This document shows positions 48,003-62,160 of a DNA stretch of 64,000 bases, piece after piece. Numbering within the stretch: position 1 is the stretch's first letter; each line of letters opens with the position of its first letter. Source of the DNA: Nephromyces sp. MM_2019. Lineage: Eukaryota > Apicomplexa > Aconoidasida > Nephromycida. Location of the stretch: the NCBI GenBank assembly GCA_015657535.1, contig JADHZB010000016.1, positions 1 through 64,000 of the forward strand, read 5' to 3'. Made by a program: the position numbers and the translations under genes. Under the pieces are notes generated by a model. It saw only the letters and a list, made by a program, of their open reading frames with translations. It was not told the origin of the DNA and searched no databases.

Positions 48003-51000
48003 CTAAAAGCTCACGTGACATGTAGGACAGTTTTTGAGTTTTGAAATCTCATCAAAATAAAACAAACTCCCACAGTAACTACATTCTTTGGTGATACTGC
48101 CAATAAAATCCTCATTACTGAGGCCATTTTCTTGGGGAATTATAGGTCTACTCGATGCTGCACAATAGAAAGAATGACTACTGTAAAAAGAAAATTCGAA
48201 GAGTTGGCACAAGCTACCCTGTTGAGGCTTTGTTATTAAAGAATAATTTTTAACAAAGTCACAAGATCTAAATGCCTCAAAATTGAGCTTAATTAGATTT
48301 CTTTTATCAATTATATCAGTCATATTGACCTCCAACTGAATAAAGGCAATTGAGCATACCCTCCAATCTTTAACAAGGTATGAAGCGAGGGCCAGCATTG
48401 AGTAAGTTACCCGCTGGTCGATTATATCTTCGTACTTGATTATTTCACTTGTCAGGCTAATCACTTCTGTATAATGTTTTTGATATAACTTCTTATGGCA
48501 TAAGTTACAAAGATGCAATGCTTCTGATGTTCTCTTAAAATCTATAAATAGTTCATCAAATCTAGACTCGTTTTTGGAATAATTTTCTATACCATCGCAT
48601 CTAAACATTAACATTCGCCGATTTATAATTTTCGATATTTTAAATAACATCAACATACTAACTTTTTTTAAGGCTACAGTGTTAAATCTCAGCTGAATCA
48701 GATGTTTGGTTATTAGAGCCTGACACCTCATGAAACATTCATTTGTTTGATCCTTATTTTTCAAGAAACCTTCAATGTTTTCATAAGCAAAAGCTAAGTA
48801 AATAGCTTTGCTCAAGTTATTTCTTTTCAAAAGATATAATATAAAGGCTTCCATTGTTTCATTTAGCAGAGAAGATTTACTTTCACGGCAACAGTTTATT
48901 GCATACTGCCAGTTTGACTCTGATGTGCAAGCTTTACTCAAATTACATTGATCACCTAATCTCACAAATGCCTCAATCGCTTCTTTTGTATACTTTAAAT
49001 CAATCAACTCAAGCCCAATAAGCTTGAGCAAGTTATCATCGATACCTTCTTGACTAATCAATTTTGAGATCCCAATTGGTTCTTTTGCTAAACAAAGCAT
49101 TTCGAACTTTTTCTTAGTGGTATTGGATAATCCATAATACTTTGCAGCTTCGATCCAATCTCCATTTATCTCAGATTCCACCGCTTTATTCAAGTAAATA
49201 TATTCTGATATATCCTCACTTAAATCCATTCCTTTTGCCAGCTCTATGGCTTTTGACCAAGCTTGGTTCATCATGAAGATCCTTAGCAAAAAAGAGTTAT
49301 CACACTTGTTTGAAAGAAGACATTTCAGATCCTTATTATTGACATAATATGACAGCGATTTCCCAAACCTCTCAGCTTCAATTTCTTCGGCCGGAATCTC
49401 GTAAAGCTCATTGAATCTATCCTGTTTACAAAGTCTTAATCAATAAATTTATTTAAAAATGAATTTAAAATCCTATAATTTTTCAATTTACTTGTTAAAG
49501 CATTTCCTGGCTATAATGTAATTTTTATCCCTAACATAAGAGCTTGAAAGCCTTTTCCAAAGCATATTATTTGGCATTTTTTCTATATATTCAAACACCT
49601 TATTATCACCTAATTCCATAATTTCTATTGCGTATGAGACATCAAAAAAGTGATCAATTTGAACTTTTTGCGATTTTATGTTATCAAATTTTGCCTTAAA
49701 ATGACTCTCCTTTTCGATAATTTGACAAGATAACCCACGAAAATCAAAAACATAGTGATTTGAATTACATAAACACTGTTGAATTCTATCCTCATTGCAG
49801 ATATAAATAAATGAATTTGTTTGAATAATGTAGGATTTTCGATCATCAACTGACCACTGTGCAAAAATGATATTTTCGAACCTAATTAAAGATGAGCTAA
49901 CAATTTTATCGTATAATTTAGGAATCTCATATAATTTAGTATTTATGTCACTGTGATATTTTGCTTCAAAATTGTAGATAAATAAAGTAGATTCGTTATC
50001 AAGTAATAGAGCCCTTGTAGAATCACAATTAATTTCCAGGAGCATGGGCTCAAAGTCCAGTATTACGATGCTATCAATGCACATAGCTTCGATATCAAAA
50101 GCAATCAGAAAATTTCTTTCTGTAACTATAACTAATTTATCATTTTTGGATGATATAGACTGAATATTAAGGGTTCCAATAGATTTTATGATCTTCTCAA
50201 GCCGTAAATATATCATGGATATAGTGTTATCATCAAGAATGAATGCTATAACATCTTCAGGCATCTTGTGATCTTGATTTTCATCCAAAATCAAATGAGG
50301 CTGAGCTAGGGATTTTCCACTAAACATCCAAATATAAATGTAATTCAGGCTCATTGCTATAAAATGCGTGCTATTCAAGCAAAAATCGAATGGAAGTTGG
50401 CCCTTAAAGTTTTTGTGTGTAACAAGAGAGCCATCCGAAAGATAAATATTAATTCTGTATAAATCACCAGCTAGCTTTTCTATAATTGCGCAATGAATAT
50501 ATCCAGAGCTTACTATCCTAACTACATTTTTACAAGACTCTTTATAAGTCCTATCAGACTTTTGAAAATTAACAGTGTTGTTATCTGGTTTGAGAACATC
50601 TTTTTCATTAAAAATTATCGTATCAAGGCAACTGGGTAAATAGAATGGTGTAATGAATTCTATTTGTACTATTTTATTCTCTAAAATTACACCTAAACGA
50701 GTGAGTTCATCGAACCAAAATATGCCTAGAGCCTCAAATTCAGCTTTAAAATTTAAACTATATTTATAAACCAGGTTGTAATCTACTTTGTAGATCCAAA
50801 CCTCCCAAAAATTTGGGTTCAACTGTGAACTGAAATAGGGAAGGAGTACCGCTAAAAATTTTCCACTGGGTGAAAAGCATATCTTACAATTTTCAATCCC
50901 TATAACTTCTGAACTATGCTTATGATTGTTACTCACCAAATGTAAGATCCCACCCTTGGAAATTAAGGCTAGCTGATAAGACTCATCATTGTAGACTTGA

Positions 51001-52131
51001 TAACTTATATCTAGAAAAAATTCAAGCGTCATTAGAAACATAAATAAATTAATCACATATTTAATTCTATCAAATATTATCAAACCTGACAATTGAGGAA
51101 TCCTTGTGTCATTCCAAATCTTTGAGTTTGACTTATAATTTTCTAAAATCAAGCCTTCCTCACTAAAAAAATATATCCCTCCAACCTCTGTTACCACAAT
51201 TATCCTCTGGTCATTTTCCACCCAATCTGCCCACTTTATATCTTTAATGCTTTTATCCCAAACCAGATCCTCACTGTTTCTTATTATCGAAACAGTGTTA
51301 TCAAAATAAATTACTAGTAATTTATCAAGGTGTTTGTTCCAATTAAAATATTTTACTCCTTCGTTTCGAGTCTTTAAACATAATAAAATCCTCCATACAT
51401 TTTCTTCATAGCTCCAGATATTAATTTGACCTGTTTTGTCAGCACTTGTTAAACTATATCTACCAGTTGTCCATTTCACCACACTTAAATCGCACTAGAA
51501 TTATGTATATGTGTGAAATTAGAAATATTTCTAACTTATAACTAATTCTAATCTATAAAGATTTTGTTTGTATTTTTTCAGATTTTTTGAGTTTATACGT
51601 AACATCATTTCGTATATAATATCAATTTATAAATAACATCAATGTGTAAAGGCATCAGCCTAAACGTGACTATCGCTTGTATAAACATTGAAATATATAT
51701 ATTTATTACAGATATAGAAGCTTACTAAATTTCAAAAGTATACCTCTTATCCAATCACTATAAATAAATAAGTAAATCAAATAATAAGTATATTTTCTAA
51801 TTCCTAAAAAATAACAAATAATATGAGTTACTAGTAAAATAAATTAATGACACACCTTATGACCTTGTAAATCATCAAGGAAAAACAAATCAATACCAAA
51901 TGCATTAGTGATTTTATGTGTACAATCAATTTCAAAGGAGTTTTTTTCCAAGTTCTTTAAGACGAATAACTTCCCTTTTTCACATCCCAAAGCCAGCCAA
52001 TCCTGATCATGTTTTCTATCGACCGTTATAATTTTAACCTCATCTAGCATTTTATACTCAGACATCAAAACCTTACTAGCTGAGTAATTATACTTCTGAC
52101 TATTAATATGTGACTCAACTTGGGTTAACAT
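48003..52131 (-). CDS. Intraflagellar transport protein 121 (IFT121/WDR35)
   Basis: A five-exon gene for an IFT-A subunit that carries ciliary cargo back toward the base of the cilium. Exon 1 (52131 to about 51850) and the exon starting near 51496 encode WD40-type strands (WLALGCEKGKLFVLKN; SADKTGQINIWSY). A short intron lies near 51085-51010. The C-terminal alpha-solenoid includes EYIEKMPNNMLWKRLSSSYV, EAIEAFVRLGDQ and YEDIIDQRVTYSMLALASYL, and the protein ends in CSYCGSLFYFD with CPTCHVSF, matching human WDR35 CSVCKHG and CPLCHSP. Order is the same as in WDR35. The C-terminal half is more compact than the human protein. The stop is at 48003, only 67 bp from the convergent PDCD2 stop. Nearby CCDC39 points to the same organelle. 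Confidence 0.87.
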
Positions 52132-54819
52132 TTTAACAATTGATAAATTTATACAGATTTGAGATTATATGATCCTGAGAATTTATTTTTAATTCGAAGT
52201 GCGAGTCAGAATCATAATTTTAATTATAAATATTATTTATTTTGATTTATTTTTCAAGGTTAAACAGATAAATATCGTTTCGGAAGACATATATATATAT
52301 TTTCACCACATACATGCTTTTTGGGTTATAATGAGAGCTTGAATAATAAAATATATAGATTTCTTAAATCAATTCAGCTATAAGCTATCAAGAGCATCAC
52401 AAGATCCGATTATTTTTTTTGCTCCCTGAAAAATATAAATTTTGTAACTTCTTTATTCTACTCTTTTCTGTTTTTGAAATCCTTTCGCAAGACTGCTATT
52501 ATGGTGCATGTAACTTATACGATTATTTCAAATCTTGAGTATTCTAATTTCAAACAAAAACTAAATAGCATCTTGTTGTAGTATTATAAAATTTGGATCA
52601 TTTTAAGTCACATGAGGAATAAAAAATTATTGGGTTGCGTTTTTAGTTAAACAGTTGAGTTGTATTTGGGTGATGATTCAATGAGGGTAGGAATAATAGC
52701 TGATTGAAAGCTTGGGTAATAAATCATTTAGAATTCCATAGTAAATAATCATGATTGTGTGATCTAAAAAACGAGTGTTGATATACTTAACGCAAAGGGG
52801 TGATGTGAGTAAATATATTGAGTATTCATTTATTATACTTTCTTTATTAAAGATTACTCAAAGGTAAACAATGCAAACAGCATTGGGTTATGTTAAAGAG
52901 ATTTACAAGATCCATAAATTTAGCAACATTAAATTAAATCAATTAATTAAATAATAATATGGACAATGTGAGAATTATCTTAGAAATGAAATCAAAACAG
53001 TTCAATCATTTTATCAATTCCGAAATTTAACATCTTAGAATACATAGGCTATATATATCATTGAACCTACTCTTAACACTAACTTAAAGGAAATTTTGAA
53101 GCCATGAAATAAATTGTAAAAGGTGCTAATAACTCCCAATTATGTCCTTAGCCGGTAATTATGTGTGAAGCTTTCCAGAGCCTACGAATTTCAGTCAATA
53201 TATAAAGAATTTCATAATCAGTTTCAATAAAAAATTCATACACAATGTTATTTTAGCTATATACTTAAAAATTTAAAGAGTTTCAGTTTAGATTTTATAT
53301 ACATTGACAAAACTCCTAGTTGCAAAAGTAACAAATTCGAGTATAAAGCGGTTCAGTGAGGGGCCTAATAGGCCCTTGAAAGGTCGTGGCCTTAAATGTG
53401 AGATTGGATATAAAGATGTTCTAATTTTTATCTATAGCTTTAAATATATAATTTCAAAATTCATAATTCATTAATGTCTTGACATCAATTTTGGTGGCAA
53501 TAAGTTAAGAATTTATAATCTATGCACAATGCTATTAAAAATTTTACGCGTTTGCTCTCTATGCATTATCATTTGGCTCGAGGTGCTGTATTCGATTAAG
53601 TATAAAGGCAAATGTAAGTGAGATACTTTTAATAATAAATTTCGATTGCTTCTTATCCAAATTTAATACTTGCTATATGCTCAGTAATACCTTATTAAAA
53701 TTTTATGTATGTATTTTGCAGTACTTTTAAAATGTATAATTTTTTTAAAGATGTTTCCATAACGTTTATACATTCTTATATAGATCCAAATGGTATGCTT
53801 ATGCTCTTTAATAATTTCAAATTGTTCATATTTGTATTCTAATCTTTCAATTTAAATTTTATTTCTAACATCTCGGCAAATTTATATAAGTTTCAGGTCA
53901 GAGCTAAGTATTTACCACAATCACTAAGAGTTGTTAAAATGGAGAGATAACAGATCAGTTATGTTTAGAGTGGTGTAGAGTTTGAAATAGTAATTTAATA
54001 AACTCTCAAAAAACTTGCAATCCCTGTATTTAATTTTGCATACCCTGTACTTATTTAACACTTTTGGTATTCCAAGACTGCTTGATTATATAAATACAAT
54101 TTTTTTGCTTGACTATAGGCATCAATGTAAAAAGGTGGTGAGAGTTGGTAAATTGTAAAAGAAAGTGTAAGAGTAGATGTCATAGAATAAATCTAGTCTA
54201 TCTTCCGTATAATCTTATATATTCAATAAACCATCCAATTTAAACATGTTAAATTATCTATCCAAAAGTCTCCTTAACCCAAAAGAATTGATGATGAAGT
54301 TGGTATTTACTTGAAATGAAATATTTTGTCAGCAATCCCTAGGACTAGATATAGACGAAGGGAACAATATTAAATATAATTTAATGATTCTATTGTAGTG
54401 ATCATAGCAATTGCTGTAAATATAGCAATAATGCTGATTATTTGATAAATCTTCAATAAACCATATGTCTTTTCAGTCACATGATGTTGTTTGGTATGAA
54501 CTCCTTACTCTCATTATGTTGATCAAATATCAATTAAAATGGTAAATATATTATTATTTGGTTGTTGAGTTTCATGTTGGTGTCATATTCTAGTAGCCCT
54601 GGATAATTAAAGGATATGGTGAAATTTCTATCAGATTTAAATTCGATGTGATCTAAAGAGCATATTAACATCTCAATTTTTTTTTATTACGTATTTAAGA
54701 AAATAAGCTTTGGCCTTGTTTGATTTATTGTTCTGAGATAGTCTTAAAAATTTAAGTCAAATTTTATTTATAGTCTAAGTTTAATAGTATACTAAAAAAT
54801 ATTTTTTGTGTTTACAAAA
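52132..54819. other. 2.7 kb gene-free region with a GC-rich hairpin island
   Basis: This lies between IFT121 (5' side) and the Rrn7-like gene (3' side). It is AT-rich except for 53348-53400. No coding sequence with splice signals was recognised in either orientation. Confidence 0.5.
53360..53392. ncRNA. Candidate GC-rich hairpin with two competing pairings
   Basis: GGGCCT (53361-53366) pairs perfectly with AGGCCC (53370-53375) around a 3-nt loop. The AGGCC part can instead pair with GGCCT (53388-53392). GC-rich islands in AT-rich intergenic DNA often mark structural RNAs, but no known RNA family is recognised here. Confidence 0.22.
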
Positions 54820-57800
54820 TTATTGTTCTATATCAAAAAGCTTAGTTTCAATGAGTAAGTCCATCCAGCGTTCTACCCAATAAGTTGCCTGTCAAATTTG
54901 AGCATTACACACATAGTAAGCATGTGATAGTGTGGTTTTTATACATATTATAAGACTATACTGATATTCATTACGCTCTAAGAGTCGACATGTTGGGGCT
55001 AAAAAAGTAATCAGTTGTGTGATAATTATTCTATAGATAAGTTACCGTGTGTATTTTGTCCATTGTTTCATCAATGGACATAGACATCTTGCTCAAAATA
55101 AATAGGTAAGGTATGGTAAAACGGGCTGGATTATAACAACATTTAAAATTATTTTGTTATCTTAACTTAAGAAACTTGGTAAGATGTTGTTTTTGTTCAT
55201 AAGCTTGAAAGAGATGCTAAATGTTGAAGTCAAATGTTAAGTTTAGTTAATCAGTCTCAATGTATAGTTAATCCATATATATAGCATTGGTGGGAACTAA
55301 CAGATATACTGTGTGATTTAACAGAACACACAGCATGTAGCAACAATATACATGTATAGTATATAGTAAACACAAATGAAGATAATATGAAGCTATAGCG
55401 TGTTGAGTTTAGTGTAAGTAATGATTCACATATATGTACGATACATACTAGCCCTAGCCTTGCACAATCACACAGCTTTAGTTCATAATGAGTAAATGCA
55501 GGATGTGTACCTTCATGTTCATTGATAACAGTCTGGTCGAGTTTTAATGGTAGGGAATGACAGCTGTGTGTTGGTATACCAGTTTCTTGGAAAGTTGTGC
55601 TCAAGTTTTTTATATATTCATCATAAATATACTATAAAAAAATATGGAGCAAGGGGGTTATAACTGTGGTATTATGTGTGTAGGTTGTTGATATTTTTTA
55701 AAATTTAATAGACATACATGTTACCTCCAATGTTTGTTTGTCATCATCCCGATAAATAGAATATAGTGTGTCACCTAAATAGTTTAATTTGGCGCAGGAG
55801 TTTTGTTCATTAGCTACATTTTGCAAATTGAATATGCCTGAAGAGTTTATTGGAGGAGGTTGAGTACCATTGTTAGCATTTGTAGAAGATGGTGTACTTG
55901 TAATAGGGCCTCGGTTGTTAGGTATAGCATTATACTGTATAGCATTTAACGCTTTATAGGTAATGGGTGGAACTGCTAAATGATTTGAAACCTCATTGGG
56001 AGTACCATTCAATGATGACCTTATGTTATTTGTATGAGCTTCAGCGTATGATAAATTTCCGAATATTCTTGAATTAACACATGTAAAGGGATTGAAAGGG
56101 TATAACTCCCAATGAGCTTCAGGATCAGAATTTTGTTGATAGTGATTAACTGTCACGTGGTTGAGAATATCATCGGCTATCCCTTGTACATTCATGTTAG
56201 CTTTCCCTTGTTTGCAGTGAAGGAAACTCAAAGTCCTTTCCTCTAATTGTTTTTTCTGGTGCTGATCATACCTTGTCCAATTTATGTAGTTGAATAGGGT
56301 GTGGAGGTCCACTGGGTTAGAATTACTGGGTGTGGAGATAGCTTCAGTTAAGCTATCGAATAAAAAACGATTGCCTGGTAAGGAGCGCGATAATCTGTAA
56401 ATCAAGGTATCCATATACTTGAGCTCGGCCTCATCAAATTCTGGTTTAGGGATATCTGTGCTCTTCAGTTTTAGGGGCTTGATTTTATATTCATATTGAG
56501 TTGGAAAGGTCAGGTAGCTGGTAGGAATTAGACCACTCCATTGGTTGTATAAATTGATACTATTGATAGAAGCAATGAATGGGTTTGGTAACGGCCTGTA
56601 AGGTTTCAAATTGTATGAAATGTGTGGTAGGCGTTTGTAAAAATAGAGGCGGAGTTCACTTGCGTATTGCCTAACTATGTTTCTTATCTTTACGGGTGCT
56701 TGTATAAGAACCTTATGGATCTCACTTGTCGTTAAAATTTTCTATCAAAAATAATAAATATATGCTACATAGGGATTCTTTGAGATTAGTGGTGAGTGTA
56801 ATCTACTAGATAGATAAGCAATATTAACAGAATATATTTATTATATAGGTTGTTATAACTTATGTATAAACATAGAGTGTGGATCATTCTTACTTGTTTA
56901 TGATATAGATTAGCAAGGTTAGGGCTGTGATTAGCCAAGTAATACAAGGCTTGTAGGCCAGCCGCTCTTATTCCAATGCTATCAAAAGGGAAATTCATAC
57001 ATGTTTGCTCATTCTTGATGAGGTTGTATTTGGTAATCTCCCAACAACCTATTTCAGGCCTAAGCAAGAGTTTGTATTCTATATCACCTTTCTTGCTGAT
57101 AATTTGTGTCATGCCTTTACTTAGGCTCTTAGATTGTTGGTTACCTTTTGTTTTATTTGTGCATGCAATATTTTGGTTGATTTTAGCTTGTATACCAACC
57201 TTCTCTGTGGCTTTTGTTTTAGGGGGGGTATTACCAATGTGTAGAGCCCTTTCTACTTTTACTTGAGTAGTCTTCTTAGTTTGTTCAGCCCTTTTTTGGT
57301 TTTTAGGACTTGGTTCTGTCTCCAAACCATATAAGTTAAAATATCTTCTCTTGGCAGAAGCTTCTCGTTCTGGGCATCTATATAGTTCTTTATCAACCCT
57401 TTCAATGACTGAAGTTGGAATACCTTTCCAAAGCTCACCACGAGGCTTTCCGGCGGGTGCTATAGGATGTGTGCAAAATATAGGCCAAACTAATCGGCAC
57501 ACAGCAAGTATGGTTGCCGCGGCAAGTATATGATTCGGTATATCTAGAAAATATGTTCCATAAATTCTCCTTGAAAGTTCATCAATCTCATTAGTAGATA
57601 AGAAATTTCTATACTCCGAATGTATTTCTTCTGCTTTTTCTATCAAAATGGGGTCGGTTTCGTGTCTAGGGAAGGTTTCATCTATACATCTGTATTTCAA
57701 AAAGTTGAATACCCGAGTAAGAAGGGGCTGAATAAGCGTTGGTAAGCGTGAGTGATGTAGTAGTCGTATTAGGAAGTGGTTCGCATTGAATGAGTAGATT

Positions 57801-60800
57801 GGAATGTTGCAAGAATTTAGTCTCGTTGCAGTTTTGAGCATAACAAGCTTAGTTGGTAAGTTGTTAAGGTCATAGAAAGAATATTCATCGGCCAAAGTCG
57901 ATCCAATAGTGTGGTCTCCTATTTGGCTTGACTTTGCTGCCTCTAGGAGCCAATTAGGTAACGATTTAGATATTGAGGATATAGGTATCTTGCACTAAAA
58001 AGGAAGAAAGTAAAATAGTTTGTGCAAATCAAAATTAGATTAGAGTTTCTATTGATGTGAGGACCAATTAGTGACACTTTTTTTGAAGTGAGTAATTCCT
58101 ATGTAGGTTTCAATTGATGTTATCGAGACTATATTGTAGATTTCAAAGTAAATAAGCGATAAAGCCTATCTTAAGAAAACTGAATTTGTGTATATATCAA
58201 AAAGTGTCATGCTAAGGTTTCAGAGTGGCGTAGAATATCCAAACGTTACCTCAGAAATCCAATTTAAGATGTCCTTTGAGGTTACACCATGACCGGTGTT
58301 TAGCAATGCTATCCAAATTATACATATTAATAAAGGGTAATCGAGTGAGGGGAATTGATTATATTGTACAAGCTTTTTAGTATTAGGAGATGAGCTTAGA
58401 TTTTTGAGATAAGGAGAAACAATTATCTTGAATGTTCTGGTTATAGATTCCCCTCTTCTCATGTTTCTCCGAATTTTCTTATTAAATTCTGTCCCTGTAT
58501 CACGATAGTCTTGTAGGGATATCTTTAAAAGTCCATCTGTGATATATAGTTGTGTATTCTGAGAAAAGTCGGGCCTCTTTGTTGGTGGGTTTTGAATGTT
58601 TTCGTTAACTGTTTTAAAAGTAGTTGTCTCATCTGCAAACAGACAGAATATATATTATATGGGGCACATCAAAAAAGGCAATAAGTGTGTCTATGAGTAA
58701 TAATCAATGTAAATTAATGCAAAGATGATAATTAAAGAAATTAAGTTGAAATTCATAGTAGGTACAGAGGTGTAAAACAGGTAGGGGTGCTATAGCGCAG
58801 AAAAAGAAATGAACTGGGTAGCAAGGGTATCATATATATATGCACAAATTATAATTGAAGAAACAAAATAAATAGAATGATCACTAAGGGTCTGAAGTTA
58901 TAATTAGAAATTCACTCTCTGTAGCTATTATAAAAAATCTAACAAAAATGTGTGTACTTATTTCATGAGGCATTCCACAAGGTTGAAAACGGTCTAATAA
59001 GTATGCCAAAAAGTCATTCTCATATATAATGTCAACCTGAATTCGAAAATGAATATATGGGAAAGTTTAATATTATAGGAAGTATTTATACAATGTATGA
59101 CGATCTTCTATATACCCAGTAGTAAAAGTTATCTTGACTACTTAGTTTGTTGATAGGTAGGTCGTCCTTTTGAATTTCTGATGGGTTTTCTGAACAATAA
59201 ATGTAAAAAGAAATGTGAAGTATAAAGTGTGTAGGTAATCATGATAGTTAAAGGGTATATACAGTAATAAAATTAAATGAGTTTAATAAAGTCATAAGAA
59301 GCTGGGGTCTAGCTTATCAATCTCTAGTGAGCAATGTTGTTCAACAAAATCTTATGGTTATTCTCATAGGTTTTTCATATATTGACAAAAACAGTATATA
59401 TGTTTTAACAAATTTCTATTCTAATTTTAATGTTCCACAAACATATCTTAAAGGGACTACAATCTAGTTTCCATATATAAATTGTAAGGATACTGATATT
59501 TAGTTGAACACATGTAATAGAGATGATAGCATATAGATTATCCACCGTTTACTTTGAGATAGGTCTCGTTCTTTGAGTAATTTCTTGACAGTGTTTGCTG
59601 ATAACCCTAACACATTTGGGCTTATCAATCGAGACTTATTTTTGCTTTTGGAAGTACGAGAGGAGCTCAAACTGGGTGATTTAGGCATGCTTTTTGTGTG
59701 TAAATTTGAGGTATGTGATGTCTTAAATGATGTTGTTGGTGATATTCGAGAAGTAGATAATGCGTGCGAGAATGTTAAAGTTGATTTAAAAGGTGTGTTA
59801 ATGCTCTTTGATGTAGGAGAAGTCAAATATGAGGGCGTGGAGGTGGCCTGAGATATTGTGGAGGCCCAATCTGAGGAGCTAGACTCGGTCTTTATTTTGG
59901 ACTTATTATAGCTCTCGTTTATAGTTAGTGCTAGGCCTAATTGACGCACATAGGCCATGCGATCTGAGCCCATTACCTTCAAAACTAAATATTGAAGAAG
60001 CGTGAGGGGATGATATTATGGATGGGATAAGTGCTAAAAGGAGTCAAAATAGGAGGATGAGAAGGTGTGAGCAGAATTGAAGTTATGGGGGTAAGAATAT
60101 GTGTAAAGGAATGAAGTTATGGGGATAAGAATGTAGGCAAAGGAGTTGAGCTAGAAAGTTAAAAATCTGTGAAGGCAAGTCAAAAATTACAAGTGTAATA
60201 CTCCGCTCTGCAGTAAAACTTGAGTATAAAGGGTGCCTACTCAATAATATCTAATAGCATGCGGTTGGCTAAGGGTACATAGTATAAAAAGCTTCAGCCT
60301 TTTTATATGTTATCTTTCAAGTATGAACCTAGGCATGATTTTTGTGTATAGCATACCATCTCGTATGGCAGTGGGAGTTAGGGGTGAATTCCTCACGGTC
60401 TTTTCAACTTTTAAATTGTCGAGGCTTTTCATATCACTTGACTTTTTATGTTTGAGGTTTCTGAATAGGAATTAAAGATAAAGTCAACCCAATAGCACAA
60501 TGTAAGGTGTTGTGATATTGAACGGGAAAATGGGGAATATCTCATCAATCTTATAGTTTAAGCTTATGAGATATATACACATAGATCTATATAAAAAGAT
60601 CTGATGTCATAGGATCATCATGTAGCATCAAGGTCTCACCCTGGGATGACTACATAACGATTTTGGCTCAAAAATATTGTTTGGACTGGGGCCTTTTGTT
60701 TGGTTATTAGGTTCAAATACGAAAACCAAATCTGCAAGCAAACAGGTTATGTAGGACTTAAAATAGGGACTAAATGGCACAAGCAATAATATTAGTCACT

Positions 60801-61408
60801 ATGATGACAAGCCGTAGTCAATCCCCAATGTGCCATGTAGCTATCAATCTATTCCCGAGGCCTCATAATCCCTCCCCACCAATCGAATAAATGATTCTAG
60901 AAACAGGCACATATTCACAGGTATCTATTCAACAAATCTTAGGAACCTTTCTGGTATGAATCTCAAGCAATGGGGTGATGTCGCACTCAGTAACCAGGTG
61001 CTTACATATAGACTGTAGTATGTATTGTAGACCATGCAGGAAGTGTATGTCATCAATTTCATTTAGAGAGTTGGGGGCTGGTATATTTATGACATTTGTG
61101 TCGAATTGGTTGTTTTCCAAATGTGCGTCAGGCTGAGTTCTTTGTTGACTAAATAAAAATTGTTTCTCGGCCTTATTCTGAGTTTGAGGCGTTTCATCAG
61201 TCCGTGACGTTGTTAATGATATGTTAACTGGTGCATGTCTGGCACTCCTTGATGTTTCTGACCTGCGCAACTCAAACAGTAAGTCCTCCTCATCTCGAAC
61301 CAAATTTAGCCCATCTGAAGGCTGTTGTAGCCCACAGTAACTACAAACAACCAAACCACTTTCATCCAGAACCAAGTCGGTGTTATCGCAGCGCACACAA
61401 GTATCCAT
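54820..61408 (-). CDS. Rrn7/TAF1B-like RNA polymerase I core factor subunit
   Basis: A gene of about ten exons. ATG at 61408 opens a TFIIB-type zinc ribbon (CVRCDNTD, about 16 residues later CSYCG), followed by HGLQYILQSICKHLV and, after an intron, IWFSYLNL (about 60733), which matches the TAF1B block FQYILYQQ and FWKRYL. The exon at about 59990-59510 has YVRQLGLAL and a Ser/Thr/Lys-rich linker. Further exons near 59190, 59030 and 58630-58250 (TFKIIVSPYL, YPLLICIIWIALLN) lead to 57990-56895, where DIPNHILAAATILAVCRLVW matches the second cyclin-like helix bundle of Rrn7/TAF1B. Three more exons (about 56740-55710, 55625-55430, 54890-54820) complete a long C terminus. Rrn7/TAF1B recruits RNA polymerase I to rDNA promoters. 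The zinc ribbon and two later blocks support the call; the large insertions do not align. Confidence 0.68.
60078..60144. repeat. Two-copy ~34-bp direct repeat in an intron
   Basis: Copies begin at 60078 and 60112 (TGAAGTTATGGGG, TAAGAAT, then AAAGGA) and differ at a few positions. They lie in a roughly 600 bp intron of the Rrn7-like gene. Confidence 0.75.
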
Positions 61409-61879
61409 TCAATATAAGTGGCCAAGACACGCTTTCTGGGTCATATATTACATATCAAACATAATTACTGTAGCCCTTTATCATTTATTAGAAGTTGAAA
61501 AGTACACCGGGTCATTCATAGTGGCGAGGGAAGAGAATCAGGCAGCTGTACGAAGCTCGATAAGGCCCTTAAGGTGTATGTATGAAAGGATTTAGGATAA
61601 TTATTTATACATAAATGCAGTGTATAGATGTTAATGAGTGTATGTTTGGTTTTAAAATTGGCAAAGTTTAGGTGCTAATGTTTATATTTTTGTAAAGGAT
61701 TTAGATGCTGTTGTATGTAAAGGTGTACAGGGACCATATGCAGATGTATATAGAGGCTTAACTGTGACAGTTGTAGAAAGGCCAGATGTTTATTCCTGTA
61801 GGGTGATGAAACGTTGATGAGTCAAGTGAGGCAAAGTGTGCTTGGTGTGTTTAGAACGAGAAAACAGTGATATGAGTGA

Positions 61880-62160
61880 AGAGACTAAATGTAAATGTGT
61901 ATGTATGTATAGTCACCAAATGTTTATATATGTGTTTGTGTAAGTTTATAAACATATATGTATATGTTAGTCTGTGATTGTGTGTTAATACTAAATATGC
62001 GTTTATATATGTGTTGGTGTCAATTCTGAAAATATAGATGTGCGTGTGTGTTGATTCTAAGCCCATTTCAGTAGCTCAGATAGAATGTGTAAATGTATGG
62101 GTCTGTGTGTGTATGTTGATTGTAGCACTATATGTGCATATCAAACTTATGCACAAGGAT
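61880..62160. repeat. GT-rich quasi-repeats
   Basis: The plus strand is rich in GTGT, TGTAT and TATATGTG words for about 280 bp. A motif TTTATATATGTGTT recurs about 78 bp apart. Confidence 0.7.

Noticed and set aside
59573..59851. 92-codon plus-strand frame
   Set aside because: Antisense shadow of the Ser/Thr-rich exon of the Rrn7-like gene.
61851..62066. Thr/His/Tyr-rich minus-strand frame
   Set aside because: Reads through GT-rich quasi-repeats; repeating HTY/THI words are a product of the repeat.
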